From contig NZ_BCZS01000004.1 in the NCBI RefSeq assembly GCF_001598855.1, positions 124,001 through 188,000 on the forward strand: a stretch of DNA of 64,000 bases, written 5' to 3'. The notes beneath the pieces were generated by a model. The model had not been told where the DNA came from and ran no database searches. It saw nothing but the letters and a program-made list of their open reading frames with translations. The position numbers and the translations under genes are program-made. The number at the start of each line of letters is the position of its first letter. Within the stretch, counting starts at the first letter, position 1. The stretch is from Pluralibacter gergoviae ATCC 33028 = NBRC 105706. GTDB taxonomy: Bacteria; Pseudomonadota; Gammaproteobacteria; Enterobacterales; Enterobacteriaceae. This document shows, in pieces, positions 38,563 through 46,636 of the stretch.

Positions 38563-38990
38563 GCGACATCAATAACCCCTCTGATGCCAATAGCGGAGAC
38601 GATGCCAATAGCGGCAACATGGACGACCTGTGGGCAGAGGCGCTGAACGAGCAGAAATCCTCCGGCGAGAAGAGCGCGGCGGATGCGGTGTTCCAGCAGC
38701 TCGGCGGCGGCGACGTCAGCGGTACGCTGCAGGATATCGACCTGATCATGGATATTCCGGTCAAGCTGACCGTTGAGCTGGGCCGCACCCGGATGACCAT
38801 CAAGGAGCTGCTGCGCCTGACCCAGGGCTCGGTGGTCTCGCTGGACGGGCTGGCGGGCGAACCGCTGGATATCCTGATCAACGGCTATCTGATAGCCCAG
38901 GGTGAAGTGGTGGTGGTCGCCGACAAGTACGGCGTGCGCATCACCGACATCATCACCCCGTCCGAACGCATGCGCCGCCTGAGCCGCTAA
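38559..38990 (+). CDS. fliN: Flagellar motor switch protein FliN
   Basis: A 143-residue C-ring protein. The C-terminal SpoA domain (IPVKLTVELGRTRMTIKELL, GEVVVVADKYGVRITDI) is almost identical to E. coli FliN. It is six residues longer because the acidic N-terminus contains a duplicated 18-base unit (GATGCCAATAGCGG at 38583 and 38601), encoding DANSGD-DANSGN. It overlaps fliM. Confidence 0.96.
   Translation: MSDINNPSDANSGDDANSGNMDDLWAEALNEQKSSGEKSAADAVFQQLGGGDVSGTLQDIDLIMDIPVKLTVELGRTRMTIKELLRLTQGSVVSLDGLAGEPLDILINGYLIAQGEVVVVADKYGVRITDIITPSERMRRLSR
38583..38614 (+). repeat. In-frame 18-base tandem duplication in fliN
   Basis: Two 14-base identical cores spaced 18 bases apart encode DANSGD and DANSGN. 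It keeps the reading frame and accounts for the extra six residues relative to E. coli FliN. Confidence 0.85.
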
Positions 38991-38991
38991 C

Positions 38992-39378
38992 GTGAAGCCG
39001 CAGATCGCCGTCGCGCAGAGCGCCAGCGCTCCCTCACCCGCCGCACCGCTGATGGAAGTCAGCGGCGCGCTGCTGGGCATTATTCTGCTGATCCTCGCCG
39101 CCGGATGGCTGGCGAAGCGCGTCGGCATCGGCGGCGCCCGCCGCGGCGGCCAGAAAGGGCTGAAGGTCAGCGCCAGCGCGGCGCTGGGGCAGCGCGAGCG
39201 GGTGGCTATCGTTGACGTCGACGGCGCGCGGCTGGTGCTCGGCGTTACCGCCCAGCAGATCACCCTGCTGCACACCCTGCCGCCGGCGGCGGAGCCGGAA
39301 GGGGAGGCGGCGCCCGCGCCGGCGGATTTCGCCGCGCTGATGAAATCGCTGCTGAAAAAGCCGGGGAGAGGGTCATGA
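38992..39378 (+). CDS. fliO: Flagellar export gate assembly protein FliO, GTG start
   Basis: A 128-residue protein with one membrane helix ([20 protein letters not shown]) and a cytoplasmic tail ([37 protein letters not shown]). It assists FliP ring assembly. The start is a GTG one base after the fliN stop; no ATG is available before the membrane segment. It overlaps fliP by four bases. Confidence 0.92.
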   Translation: MKPQIAVAQSASAPSPAAPLMEVSGALLGIILLILAAGWLAKRVGIGGARRGGQKGLKVSASAALGQRERVAIVDVDGARLVLGVTAQQITLLHTLPPAAEPEGEAAPAPADFAALMKSLLKKPGRGS

Positions 39379-40106
39379 GACGTTTAACATGGGCTGCGGC
39401 CACACTGCTGCTGTCGCCCGCGGCTTTCGCCCAGCTGCCGGGGCTGGTGAGTCAACCGCTGCCGGGCGGCGGCGAGAGCTGGTCGCTGCCGGTGCAGACG
39501 CTGGTGTTTATCACCTCCCTGACCTTTATTCCCATTGTGCTGCTGATGATGACCAGCTTTACCCGCATCATCATTGTCTTCGGCCTGCTGCGCAACGCGC
39601 TGGGCACCGCCTCGGCGCCGCCCAACCAGGTGCTGCTGGGGCTGGCGCTGTTTCTGACCTTTTTTATTATGTCGCCGGTGCTGGATAAGATTTACGCCGA
39701 CGCCTACCAGCCGTTCAGCGAAAATAAAATCTCGATGGAAGAGGCGTTTGACCGGGGCGCGAAGCCGCTGCGCGAATTTATGCTGCGCCAGACCCGCGAA
39801 GCGGACCTGGCGCTGTTTGCCCGCCTGGCCAATACGCCGCCGATAGCGGGGCCGGAAGTCGTCCCGATGCGTATTCTGCTCCCCGCCTACGTCACCAGCG
39901 AGCTGAAAACCGCCTTCCAGATTGGCTTCACTATCTTTATTCCCTTCCTGATCATCGATCTGGTGGTGGCCAGCGTGCTGATGGCCCTGGGGATGATGAT
40001 GGTGCCCCCGGCGACCATCGCCCTGCCCTTTAAGCTGATGCTGTTCGTGCTGGTGGACGGCTGGCAGCTGCTGGTGGGCTCGCTGGCGCAAAGTTTTTAC
40101 AGCTAA
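39375..40106 (+). CDS. fliP: Flagellar export gate protein FliP
   Basis: A 243-residue export-gate core protein with a cleavable signal peptide ([10 protein letters not shown]), an unusual feature of FliP. Conserved membrane parts are [19 protein letters not shown] and [19 protein letters not shown], followed by MGMMMVPP-like [19 protein letters not shown]. Five copies assemble with FliQ and FliR. It overlaps fliO. Confidence 0.96.
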   Translation: MRRLTWAAATLLLSPAAFAQLPGLVSQPLPGGGESWSLPVQTLVFITSLTFIPIVLLMMTSFTRIIIVFGLLRNALGTASAPPNQVLLGLALFLTFFIMSPVLDKIYADAYQPFSENKISMEEAFDRGAKPLREFMLRQTREADLALFARLANTPPIAGPEVVPMRILLPAYVTSELKTAFQIGFTIFIPFLIIDLVVASVLMALGMMMVPPATIALPFKLMLFVLVDGWQLLVGSLAQSFYS

Positions 40107-40116
40107 GGAGCACCCG

Positions 40117-40386
40117 ATGACACCCGAATCCGTCATGCTCATGGGCACCGAGGCGATGAAAGTCGCCCTCGCGCTGGCGGCGCCGCTGCTGCTGGTGGCG
40201 CTGGTCACCGGCCTGCTGATCAGCATCCTGCAGGCGGCGACGCAGATAAACGAAATGACCCTGTCGTTTATCCCCAAAATCGTCGCCGTGTTCGTGGCGA
40301 TGGTGGTCGCCGGGCCGTGGATGCTGAACCTGCTGCTCGATTACGTGCGCACCCTGTTCAGCAACCTGCCCTACATCATCGGCTGA
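40117..40386 (+). CDS. fliQ: Flagellar export gate protein FliQ
   Basis: An 89-residue protein with two membrane helices ([19 protein letters not shown] and [19 protein letters not shown]) and the conserved [13 protein letters not shown] loop between them. It is a gate subunit with FliP and FliR. It starts 10 bases after fliP. Confidence 0.96.
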   Translation: MTPESVMLMGTEAMKVALALAAPLLLVALVTGLLISILQAATQINEMTLSFIPKIVAVFVAMVVAGPWMLNLLLDYVRTLFSNLPYIIG

Positions 40387-40388
40387 TC

Positions 40389-41171
40389 GTGATCCAGCTC
40401 ACCAGCGACCAGTGGCTGCACTGGGTAAGCCTCTACTTCTGGCCGCTGCTGCGCATCCTGGCGCTGATCGCCACCGCGCCGATCCTCAGCGAAAAGTCGG
40501 TGCCGAAGCGGGTTAAGCTGGGGCTTGGGGTGCTGATCGCGGTTATCGTCGCGCCGTCGCTGCCCGCAACGGACGTGACGATTTTTTCCGGTAACGCCCT
40601 GTGGCTCGCCCTGCAGCAGATCCTGATTGGCACCCTGATTGGCTTCACCATGCAGCTGGCCTTTGCCGCCGTGCGCACCGCCGGGGAGCTTATCGGCCTG
40701 CAGATGGGCCTGTCGTTTGCCACCTTCGTCGATCCCGGCAGCCACCTCAGTATGCCGGTGCTGGCGCGGATTATGGATCTGCTGGCGCTGCTGCTGTTCC
40801 TGACATTTAACGGCCACCTGTGGCTTATCTCGGCGCTGGTCGATACCTTCCACACCCTGCCGGTCGGCGGCAACCCGCTTAATGCCAACGCCTTTATGGC
40901 GCTGACCCGCACCGGAGGACTCATCTTTCTCAACGGCCTGATGCTGGCGCTGCCGGTGATCACCCTGCTGCTGACCCTCAACCTCGCCCTCGGCATGCTC
41001 AACCGCATGGCTCCCCAGCTGTCGGTCTTCGTGATTGGCTTTCCGATAACCCTCACCGTCGGCATTATTTTAATGGCGGCGCTGATGCCGCTGATTGCCC
41101 CCTTTTGCGAGCATCTGTTTAGCGAGCTCTTTAACCTTCTCGCCGATATTATTGGCGAACTGGCGAAATAG
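40389..41171 (+). CDS. fliR: Flagellar export gate protein FliR, GTG start
   Basis: A 260-residue gate subunit with several hydrophobic helices. Family segments are [38 protein letters not shown] and [19 protein letters not shown]. The GTG at 40389 lies two bases after the fliQ stop and aligns one residue short of E. coli FliR. Reading frames beginning earlier lie in fliQ. It ends the flagellar block. Confidence 0.95.
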   Translation: MIQLTSDQWLHWVSLYFWPLLRILALIATAPILSEKSVPKRVKLGLGVLIAVIVAPSLPATDVTIFSGNALWLALQQILIGTLIGFTMQLAFAAVRTAGELIGLQMGLSFATFVDPGSHLSMPVLARIMDLLALLLFLTFNGHLWLISALVDTFHTLPVGGNPLNANAFMALTRTGGLIFLNGLMLALPVITLLLTLNLALGMLNRMAPQLSVFVIGFPITLTVGIILMAALMPLIAPFCEHLFSELFNLLADIIGELAK

Positions 41172-41200
41172 CCAACACCCCATTATTCACAGGGTTAACC

Positions 41201-41318
41201 TGAGGTAATTCTCAAAATAAATCCGCCCGTCTCCCTGGCGCGTTAATGCTGACGCCTGACGCGCGCATTTCGCCACCGCGGCGCGCCCGGCGGCCAAAAT
41301 ACTTTGGGATAATTCCTG
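41201..41318. promoter_or_regulatory. rcsA control region with RcsAB-like boxes
   Basis: TGGGATAATTCCTG (41305-41318) matches the RcsAB consensus TAAGAATATTCCTA at 9 of 14 positions. TGAGGTAATTCTCA (41201-41214), read on the minus strand, matches at 8. E. coli and Klebsiella rcsA are autoregulated through such a box. The region 41172-41456 has no gene. Confidence 0.55.
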
Positions 41319-41456
41319 GCAAATTGCCCCACGCTTTACGGGATAGTGAAGTCAGTGGATTGTGTTCTTTAAACTTTTTGGCTTTTAACCATTTTATCAA
41401 TAAGACACAGGCGAACTTTGGGTTAAATTTCGGCACTCATCGTGAGAGGATATGCC

Positions 41457-42080
41457 ATGTCAATGATTATTATGGATCTCTGCAGCTATACCCGGGTTGG
41501 GTTAAGCGGATATCTGGTAAATCGGGGAGTAAAGCGACGGGACATTCGCTATGTGGAGCGCGTTAGCGGTCTGCACAGCGCCTGTAAGCTCAAGGCCCCT
41601 TCCGTGGTATTTATTAATGAAGACTGTTTTATTCATCATCAGCAGCGCAGTCAGCTTATTCGCCAGATCATTACTGAGCAGCGCGATACGCTATTTATTG
41701 TCTTTATGTCGATTGCCAATGTCCATTTCGATGCTTATTTATTGGTCAGAAAAAACTTACTCATCAGTTCAAAATCCATCAAGCCGGCATCGCTGGACAC
41801 CATCCTCGCCGGATATTTAAAAACCAGCGCCATTGCGCTGCATAAAATCAATATTCCGACGCTGACCCTCAGCCGCACCGAATCCGATATGCTGAAAATG
41901 TGGATGGCCGGTAAAGATACGATTCAGATTTCGGACTTGCTCAATATTAAGGCAAAGACCGTCTCATCCCATAAAGGCAATATTAAGCGGAAAATTAAAA
42001 CCCATAATAAGCAGGTTATTTATCACGTCGTCAGGCTGGCGGAAAACGTGACTAACGGCATCTTCGTCAATATGCGCTAA
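41457..42080 (+). CDS. rcsA: Capsule-synthesis co-activator RcsA
   Basis: A 207-residue LuxR-type auxiliary regulator, the same length as E. coli RcsA. With RcsB it activates capsule genes and represses flhDC. The HTH region is almost identical to E. coli ([38 protein letters not shown]). The N-terminus [20 protein letters not shown] lacks a phospho-acceptor site, as expected. The start at 41457 follows GAGAGGATATGCC. RcsA is normally short-lived through Lon. Confidence 0.96.
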   Translation: MSMIIMDLCSYTRVGLSGYLVNRGVKRRDIRYVERVSGLHSACKLKAPSVVFINEDCFIHHQQRSQLIRQIITEQRDTLFIVFMSIANVHFDAYLLVRKNLLISSKSIKPASLDTILAGYLKTSAIALHKINIPTLTLSRTESDMLKMWMAGKDTIQISDLLNIKAKTVSSHKGNIKRKIKTHNKQVIYHVVRLAENVTNGIFVNMR

Positions 42081-42116
42081 GAGAGACTGGCGGACCGGCC
42101 GCCAGTACCCTGAAAC

Positions 42117-42305
42117 CTACTCGGCTTTCTCGACGAAAACGCCGTCGGCGTGGCCAATTTCGTTAAAGAACCAGATCCCCAGCGGATAATCCTCCAGCGA
42201 TACCAGGTACATAACGCCCTCATTGAACGGCTCTACCGCCAGCACCACGCCAGGCCGGCGCGGGCCGCCGTCGGTTTTGACCGTGACGCGATCGTTAACT
42301 TGCAT
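42117..42305 (-). CDS. dsrB: Small protein DsrB
   Basis: A 62-residue protein matching E. coli DsrB ([40 protein letters not shown]). It is known in E. coli as a RpoS-dependent gene of unknown role. The start at 42305 follows AGGAGAACAG. In E. coli it is next to the sRNA gene dsrA; here dsrA is about 9 kb away. Confidence 0.93.
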   Translation of the reverse strand: MQVNDRVTVKTDGGPRRPGVVLAVEPFNEGVMYLVSLEDYPLGIWFFNEIGHADGVFVEKAE

Positions 42306-42374
42306 AACTGTTCTCCTGTCTTTCACTTCCAGCCAGTGTAGAACAAAACCCGCCCGCCGGGCAGCGTCCGGCCG

Positions 42375-43745
42375 TTAACTGCTGCTTTTCTCAGCCGCCA
42401 GCCGCACCGGGCACGCCGCGCCCGCCCCGCGACGCCCCTGGACCGCGCTCTTCGCCAGCAGCGCGACCACGGCAATGGCCGCCGGGATCCCCAGCAGCAG
42501 GAATACCGCGCTGAAGCTGAGGTTGAGGGCTATCATTTCCGCCCCGGCAAAGGCGCTGAGTATCGCCCCCAGCCGCCCCACGCCGTGCATCCAGCTGGAG
42601 CCGGTGGCCCGCGCCTGGGTGGGATAGAAGCGGGCCGACAGCGCGTTCATCCCGGTATTGGCCCCGCTCAGGCAGCCGCCGCTGACGAAGGCCACCAGGC
42701 AGATGCCGATAAAGCTTCCCGAGGCGAATCCGAGGGCAACGGTGAACAGGCCGCCGACGGTGTAAATAAGGCCCAGCGCGCGGTCGGGATTGACGCGGTC
42801 CATCAGCCAGCCCGCAAACAGCGAGCCGAGAGTGCCTCCGGCCTGGTAAAGTGCGGTCATCACCGCCGCCTCGCTGACGCTCAGCCCCACCTCGCGAACC
42901 AGCGTCGGCAGCCAGCTGCCGAGCAGGTAGACGAGGAAAAGCCCCATAAAGTAGACCACCCACAGCATCAGGGTGCCGAAGCGGTACTCGCGGGAGAGCA
43001 CGATCCCGACCGCGCTCTTTACCACCGTCGGTTCCGGCATCGCGAACTGCGCGTCGGCGGCAATCTGGCCGGGATAGAGGCGCTGGAGAATGCGCCGGAT
43101 GCGCGCGGCGGGGGCGCCTTTAATGACGAGAAAGCGCACCGACTCCGGCAGCCAGATAATCAGCACCGGGGCAAACAGCAGCGGTAAAATGCCCCCCAGC
43201 GCCATCAGCGAATGCCAGCCGTAGCGCGGGATCAGCCAGGAGGCGGTAAAGCCTCCCACCGCCGCGCCGAAGGTGAAGCCGCAAAAAATCAGGGTGATCA
43301 GAAACGAGCGCCGCCGCTCCGGGGCGTACTCCGACACCAGCGTACTGATGTTGGGCATCGCCGCCCCGAGGCCGAGCCCGGTCATAAAGCGGAAAAACAC
43401 CATCTGCTCAACGTGTTGCGAAAAGGCGGTCGCGATGGTCCAGAAGCCGAAAAAGAAGACGCTGTTGACGATGATTTTCTTGCGTCCCAGCCGGTCGGCC
43501 AGCGGGCCTGAGAGCATCGCCCCCAGCGCCAGGCCCACCAGCGCCGCGCTGATGATAAAGCCGAGTTCATAATGGGCGACGCCCCACTCCTGCTGCAGCG
43601 AGGGCGCGATAAACCCCATGATGGCAATATCAAACCCGTCGAGAGCGATCACGCAGAAGCCGAGAAAGACGATCAGCTTCTGGTAGCGGCTCAGCGGCAG
43701 GGTGTTGATTAACGTTCTGACGTCAAGGCAGTGATTCTGTGGCAT
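42375..43745 (-). CDS. MFS transporter, aromatic acid:H+ symporter type
   Basis: A 456-residue major facilitator resembling the AAHS family (PcaK, BenK, shikimate-type carriers). Signature parts are VIALDGFDIAIMGFIAPSL in helix 1 (the DGFD aspartate is typical of AAHS), the loop GPLADRLGRKKIIV and RFMTGLGLGAAMPNISTL. Import of an aromatic or hydroaromatic acid is inferred. It is the last gene of the operon that begins at 49131, nine bases after the TIM-barrel gene, with a GAGGAG ribosome-binding site. Confidence 0.83.
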   Translation of the reverse strand: MPQNHCLDVRTLINTLPLSRYQKLIVFLGFCVIALDGFDIAIMGFIAPSLQQEWGVAHYELGFIISAALVGLALGAMLSGPLADRLGRKKIIVNSVFFFGFWTIATAFSQHVEQMVFFRFMTGLGLGAAMPNISTLVSEYAPERRRSFLITLIFCGFTFGAAVGGFTASWLIPRYGWHSLMALGGILPLLFAPVLIIWLPESVRFLVIKGAPAARIRRILQRLYPGQIAADAQFAMPEPTVVKSAVGIVLSREYRFGTLMLWVVYFMGLFLVYLLGSWLPTLVREVGLSVSEAAVMTALYQAGGTLGSLFAGWLMDRVNPDRALGLIYTVGGLFTVALGFASGSFIGICLVAFVSGGCLSGANTGMNALSARFYPTQARATGSSWMHGVGRLGAILSAFAGAEMIALNLSFSAVFLLLGIPAAIAVVALLAKSAVQGRRGAGAACPVRLAAEKSSS

Positions 43746-43754
43746 AGACGCTCC

Positions 43755-44573
43755 TCAGCGGACAGAATGCAGACAGGCGCGGGCGGCGTCGGCAAGCCGC
43801 CGGGCGCGAACCCGGGCCGGCAGTTTTCCCAGTTCGCCGCCGAGCGGCACCTCCACGGAAACCGGCAGCCCGGCGGGCAGCGCCCGCAGCAGGCCGTGCA
43901 GGTCGAGCCCGCCTTCGCCGGGGACCATCCGCGCCCCGCGCGCCTGGACGATCAGCGCCGCTTCGCTTTCCGGCGGCTGTGCGGGCGCGTCGCACAGCTG
44001 CATATAGTTCAGGGCCGACGCCGGCACGGCGGCGAGGCTCTCCAGGGTTTCTCCGGCGCGCCAGAAGTGCAGTGCGTCCACCAGGATGCCGACATCATCG
44101 CGGCCGCTGGCGCGGATCAGCGCCAGCGCCTGCGCCAGATTGCGCACGCTGGTCCACGGCATTGGCTCAAGGTTCATGGTCAGACCGTGCGCCCGTCCGG
44201 CCTCCGCCAGCCGCGCAAGGTTGTCGGCGGCGCGCGGCGCGTCAGGATCGTTACCGGCCACCAGCACCTGGGCTGCGCCCAGCCGCCGGGCGGTATCGAG
44301 AAACAGCTGCATCCGGTCGTCGAGGCGAAAATCCGGGACCAGACGGACAATCTCCACGTCGGAGACGCCGATGCCGGTTTCGCGCAGGGCGGCGAGCGTA
44401 TCGCGCACCGCAGCGGTATCGCCGAGCATGTCATAGTCCGGATCGGCCGGCGTCGCCGGCAGCAGGCGCAGGCCAACGTGGGTATAGCCGGCCCCGGCCG
44501 CGATCCGCACCTGTTCAGGCGGCGGCACATCAAGCGTCGTCAGGGCGGCAAGAGACAAAATTCGGTTCGTCAT
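43755..44573 (-). CDS. TIM-barrel isomerase/dehydratase (AP endonuclease 2 superfamily)
   Basis: A 272-residue protein of the xylose-isomerase-like TIM-barrel group. Metal-binding segments typical of the fold are LTMNLEPMPW, ILVDALHFWRAG, YMQLCDAP and SVEVPLGGEL (Glu, Asp-His, Asp, Glu). Relatives include sugar epimerases, hydroxypyruvate isomerase and 3-dehydroshikimate dehydratases. In this operon a dehydratase or isomerase acting on a ring intermediate is the simplest inference. It is 27 bases after the flavoprotein gene. Confidence 0.72.
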   Translation of the reverse strand: MTNRILSLAALTTLDVPPPEQVRIAAGAGYTHVGLRLLPATPADPDYDMLGDTAAVRDTLAALRETGIGVSDVEIVRLVPDFRLDDRMQLFLDTARRLGAAQVLVAGNDPDAPRAADNLARLAEAGRAHGLTMNLEPMPWTSVRNLAQALALIRASGRDDVGILVDALHFWRAGETLESLAAVPASALNYMQLCDAPAQPPESEAALIVQARGARMVPGEGGLDLHGLLRALPAGLPVSVEVPLGGELGKLPARVRARRLADAARACLHSVR

Positions 44574-44600
44574 AGCGTACTCCGGTGCGTTGTTGTAGGG

Positions 44601-46292
44601 TCAGGCAGTGCGGCCGCGGCACCCGGCCGCAACCGCTTTGCCCACCAGGTAACCAAAGGTCATCGCCGGCCCGAGGGTAATACCGCCGCTGGGATAGTAG
44701 CCGCGCATCACGCTCGCCATGTCGTTGCCCACGGCATACAGACCGTTAACGGGGCGCTGCCCGGCGTCCAGCACCCTCGCCGCGTCGTCGGTCACCAGCC
44801 CGCTGAAGGAGCCGAGAGAGCCGGGCAGAATGCGCACGGCGTAAAACGGCGCCTCGCTGAGCCTGCCGAGCGTCACGCCGCCGTCGCCCTGCGCCCGATT
44901 ATAGGCGGACGCGCCGCGCTGAAAGTCCGGATCTTCCCCGCGGTCCGCGAAGCCGTTAAAGCGGCTGACGCTGTCGCGCAGGCCGGCGGCGTCGATGCCG
45001 CAGCGTTCGGCCAGCCCCTCGAGGGTGTCCGCGCTCTGCAGGTAGCCGGTGCGCAGCCACGCCTGCGGCGAGAAGGGAAAGGGTCGCGCATGCCCGAGAC
45101 CGTAGCGGCGCAGCGCCCGGCTGTCCGCCAGCAGCCACGCCACCGGCGTCTCGCCCGCCGGCGTCGCCGCCAGCAGCGCGGCAATAAAGTCGTGATACGA
45201 GTCGGCCTCATTGACGAAGCGCCTGCCGTCCGGCAGCACCGCCATAAAGCCGGGCTTGGCCCGCTCCACCAGGTGCGGGAACACCAGCTGCTGCCCGCTG
45301 GCAAGGGTCACCCGCGAGACCGGCGCCCAGGCCATCGGGTTTTTCAGCGTGTCGTCGAACTGCCCGCCGGCCGCCTCGCCCAGGCGAATGCCGTCCCCCT
45401 GATTGACCGGCGGCGCCGCCGAGAAGTGGCCGTAGCCGCCCGGAGCGTGGGGGACCTGCTGCGCCAGCCGCGCGCGGTCGTGGGGAAAGCCGCCGCAGGC
45501 GAGGACCACCGCCCGGGCGCTGACCTGCACCTCGCCGTCATCGCTGCGCAGCACGGCCCCGCGGACGCCGCGCTCATCGCGGAGCAGGCGCTGCGCCGGG
45601 GCGTTGAGCTGAAACTGCACGCCCGCATCGAGGGCCGAGCGCAGCAGACGGGCCACCAGCGCGTTGCCGTTGACCAGATGCTGCCCGCGCCCCGCCCGCA
45701 GGTGCTGCCAGCCGTGGCGCAGCAGGCGCCGCGAGGCGTACAGCGCCGAACGCGGCGAGCGGGTGGCGTTAAAAAAGTGGGCCATGTCGCTGCCGCCGGC
45801 GATGCCCATCCCGGCGAGGCTGATGACCTCCAGGGGCGGACGCAGGCGGTGCAGCCAGTCGCCGAGCAGACGGCCGTCGAACGGTTTCGCGGTCACGGAG
45901 CGTCCGCCCGCCGCGCAGCCGGGCGAGCTGTGGAAATCCGGCATCCGGGTACCGGAGAGAAACTGCACCGCGGTGTGGCGGCGGAAAAACTCCACCATCT
46001 CCGGACCGTGCCGCAGAAAGGCGCGCAGCCGGGTATCGGCGGGCTGGCCGCCCATTTCGTGCTGCAGGTAGGCCAGCGGCGCCTCCGGCGGCTCGTCGAA
46101 GCCCTCCTCCTTCGCCAGCGGATTGCGGGGGATCCACAGCCAGCCGCCGGACCAGGCGCTGGTGCCGCCGAGGGTCGAGGCTTTCTCCGCCACCAGCACC
46201 GTCGCCCCGCCCTGCGCCGCCGTGACGGCGGCGGAGAGCCCCGCCGCGCCGGAGCCGATGACCAGCATATCAACCGTTATCTGCCCGCGCAT
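44601..46292 (-). CDS. FAD-dependent dehydrogenase, KstD/fumarate-reductase type (second copy)
   Basis: A 563-residue flavoprotein. The N-terminal dinucleotide fold is VIGSGAAGLSAAVTAAQGG with the Glu of the ribose site in VAEKAS. The C-terminal YYPSGGITLGPAMTFGYL is the FAD-closing motif of 3-ketosteroid dehydrogenase-like enzymes. A paralog lies at 46637; shared segments are FPHLV-RAKPG, RRYGLG-ARP and VNE-SYH. It probably inserts a C=C next to a carbonyl. The ATG at 46292 has AAGGAG. Confidence 0.83.
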   Translation of the reverse strand: MRGQITVDMLVIGSGAAGLSAAVTAAQGGATVLVAEKASTLGGTSAWSGGWLWIPRNPLAKEEGFDEPPEAPLAYLQHEMGGQPADTRLRAFLRHGPEMVEFFRRHTAVQFLSGTRMPDFHSSPGCAAGGRSVTAKPFDGRLLGDWLHRLRPPLEVISLAGMGIAGGSDMAHFFNATRSPRSALYASRRLLRHGWQHLRAGRGQHLVNGNALVARLLRSALDAGVQFQLNAPAQRLLRDERGVRGAVLRSDDGEVQVSARAVVLACGGFPHDRARLAQQVPHAPGGYGHFSAAPPVNQGDGIRLGEAAGGQFDDTLKNPMAWAPVSRVTLASGQQLVFPHLVERAKPGFMAVLPDGRRFVNEADSYHDFIAALLAATPAGETPVAWLLADSRALRRYGLGHARPFPFSPQAWLRTGYLQSADTLEGLAERCGIDAAGLRDSVSRFNGFADRGEDPDFQRGASAYNRAQGDGGVTLGRLSEAPFYAVRILPGSLGSFSGLVTDDAARVLDAGQRPVNGLYAVGNDMASVMRGYYPSGGITLGPAMTFGYLVGKAVAAGCRGRTA

Positions 46293-46302
46293 CGGCCGCT
46301 CC

Positions 46303-46623
46303 TTACTGCAGGGGAGAAAAGTCGGTCGGGCGCATCAGCACCGACTCCAGGCGCTCGACCGCCGCCAGTTCGCGATTTTTCCGCGAAAAGGTCAGCCAGC
46401 GCTCGTCCTGCGCCATGCGCGCGCGGCGCTCCATCCGGTCATCGAGACTCTCATAGGCCCAGATGTGCACCACCTGGTTGACCACGCCAATCTCGGTAAA
46501 GAAGAAACCGATCAGCGTCCCGAGATGCTCGGTCTGCACCGCATAGGCGTCGCTTTTGTACAGCGCCAGCCAGTCGGCCATTTTCAGCGGATTGATGGTA
46601 TAGGTGCGTTTTTCATAGATCAT
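46303..46623 (-). CDS. NIPSNAP family protein
   Basis: A 106-residue ferredoxin-like (dimeric alpha/beta barrel) protein of the NIPSNAP family: YEKRTYTINPLKMADWLALY at the N-terminus, GTLIGFFFTEIGVVNQVVHIW in the middle, and a basic Arg-rich helix (DRMERRARMAQDERW). Small proteins of this type occur in catabolic operons, often with unproven roles. The ATG at 46623 is chosen by homology. It lies between the two flavoprotein genes with gaps of 13 and 10 bases. Confidence 0.82.
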   Translation of the reverse strand: MIYEKRTYTINPLKMADWLALYKSDAYAVQTEHLGTLIGFFFTEIGVVNQVVHIWAYESLDDRMERRARMAQDERWLTFSRKNRELAAVERLESVLMRPTDFSPLQ

Positions 46624-46636
46624 GGGTATCTCCTGA

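Noticed and set aside
43731-46481. A 916-codon open frame on the plus strand across the FAD/TIM-barrel genes
   Set aside because: It is rich in Arg, Gln, His and Pro with no recognisable domain, and lies opposite clear enzymes. It is a GC-bias shadow, as is the similar frame at 47075-48982.
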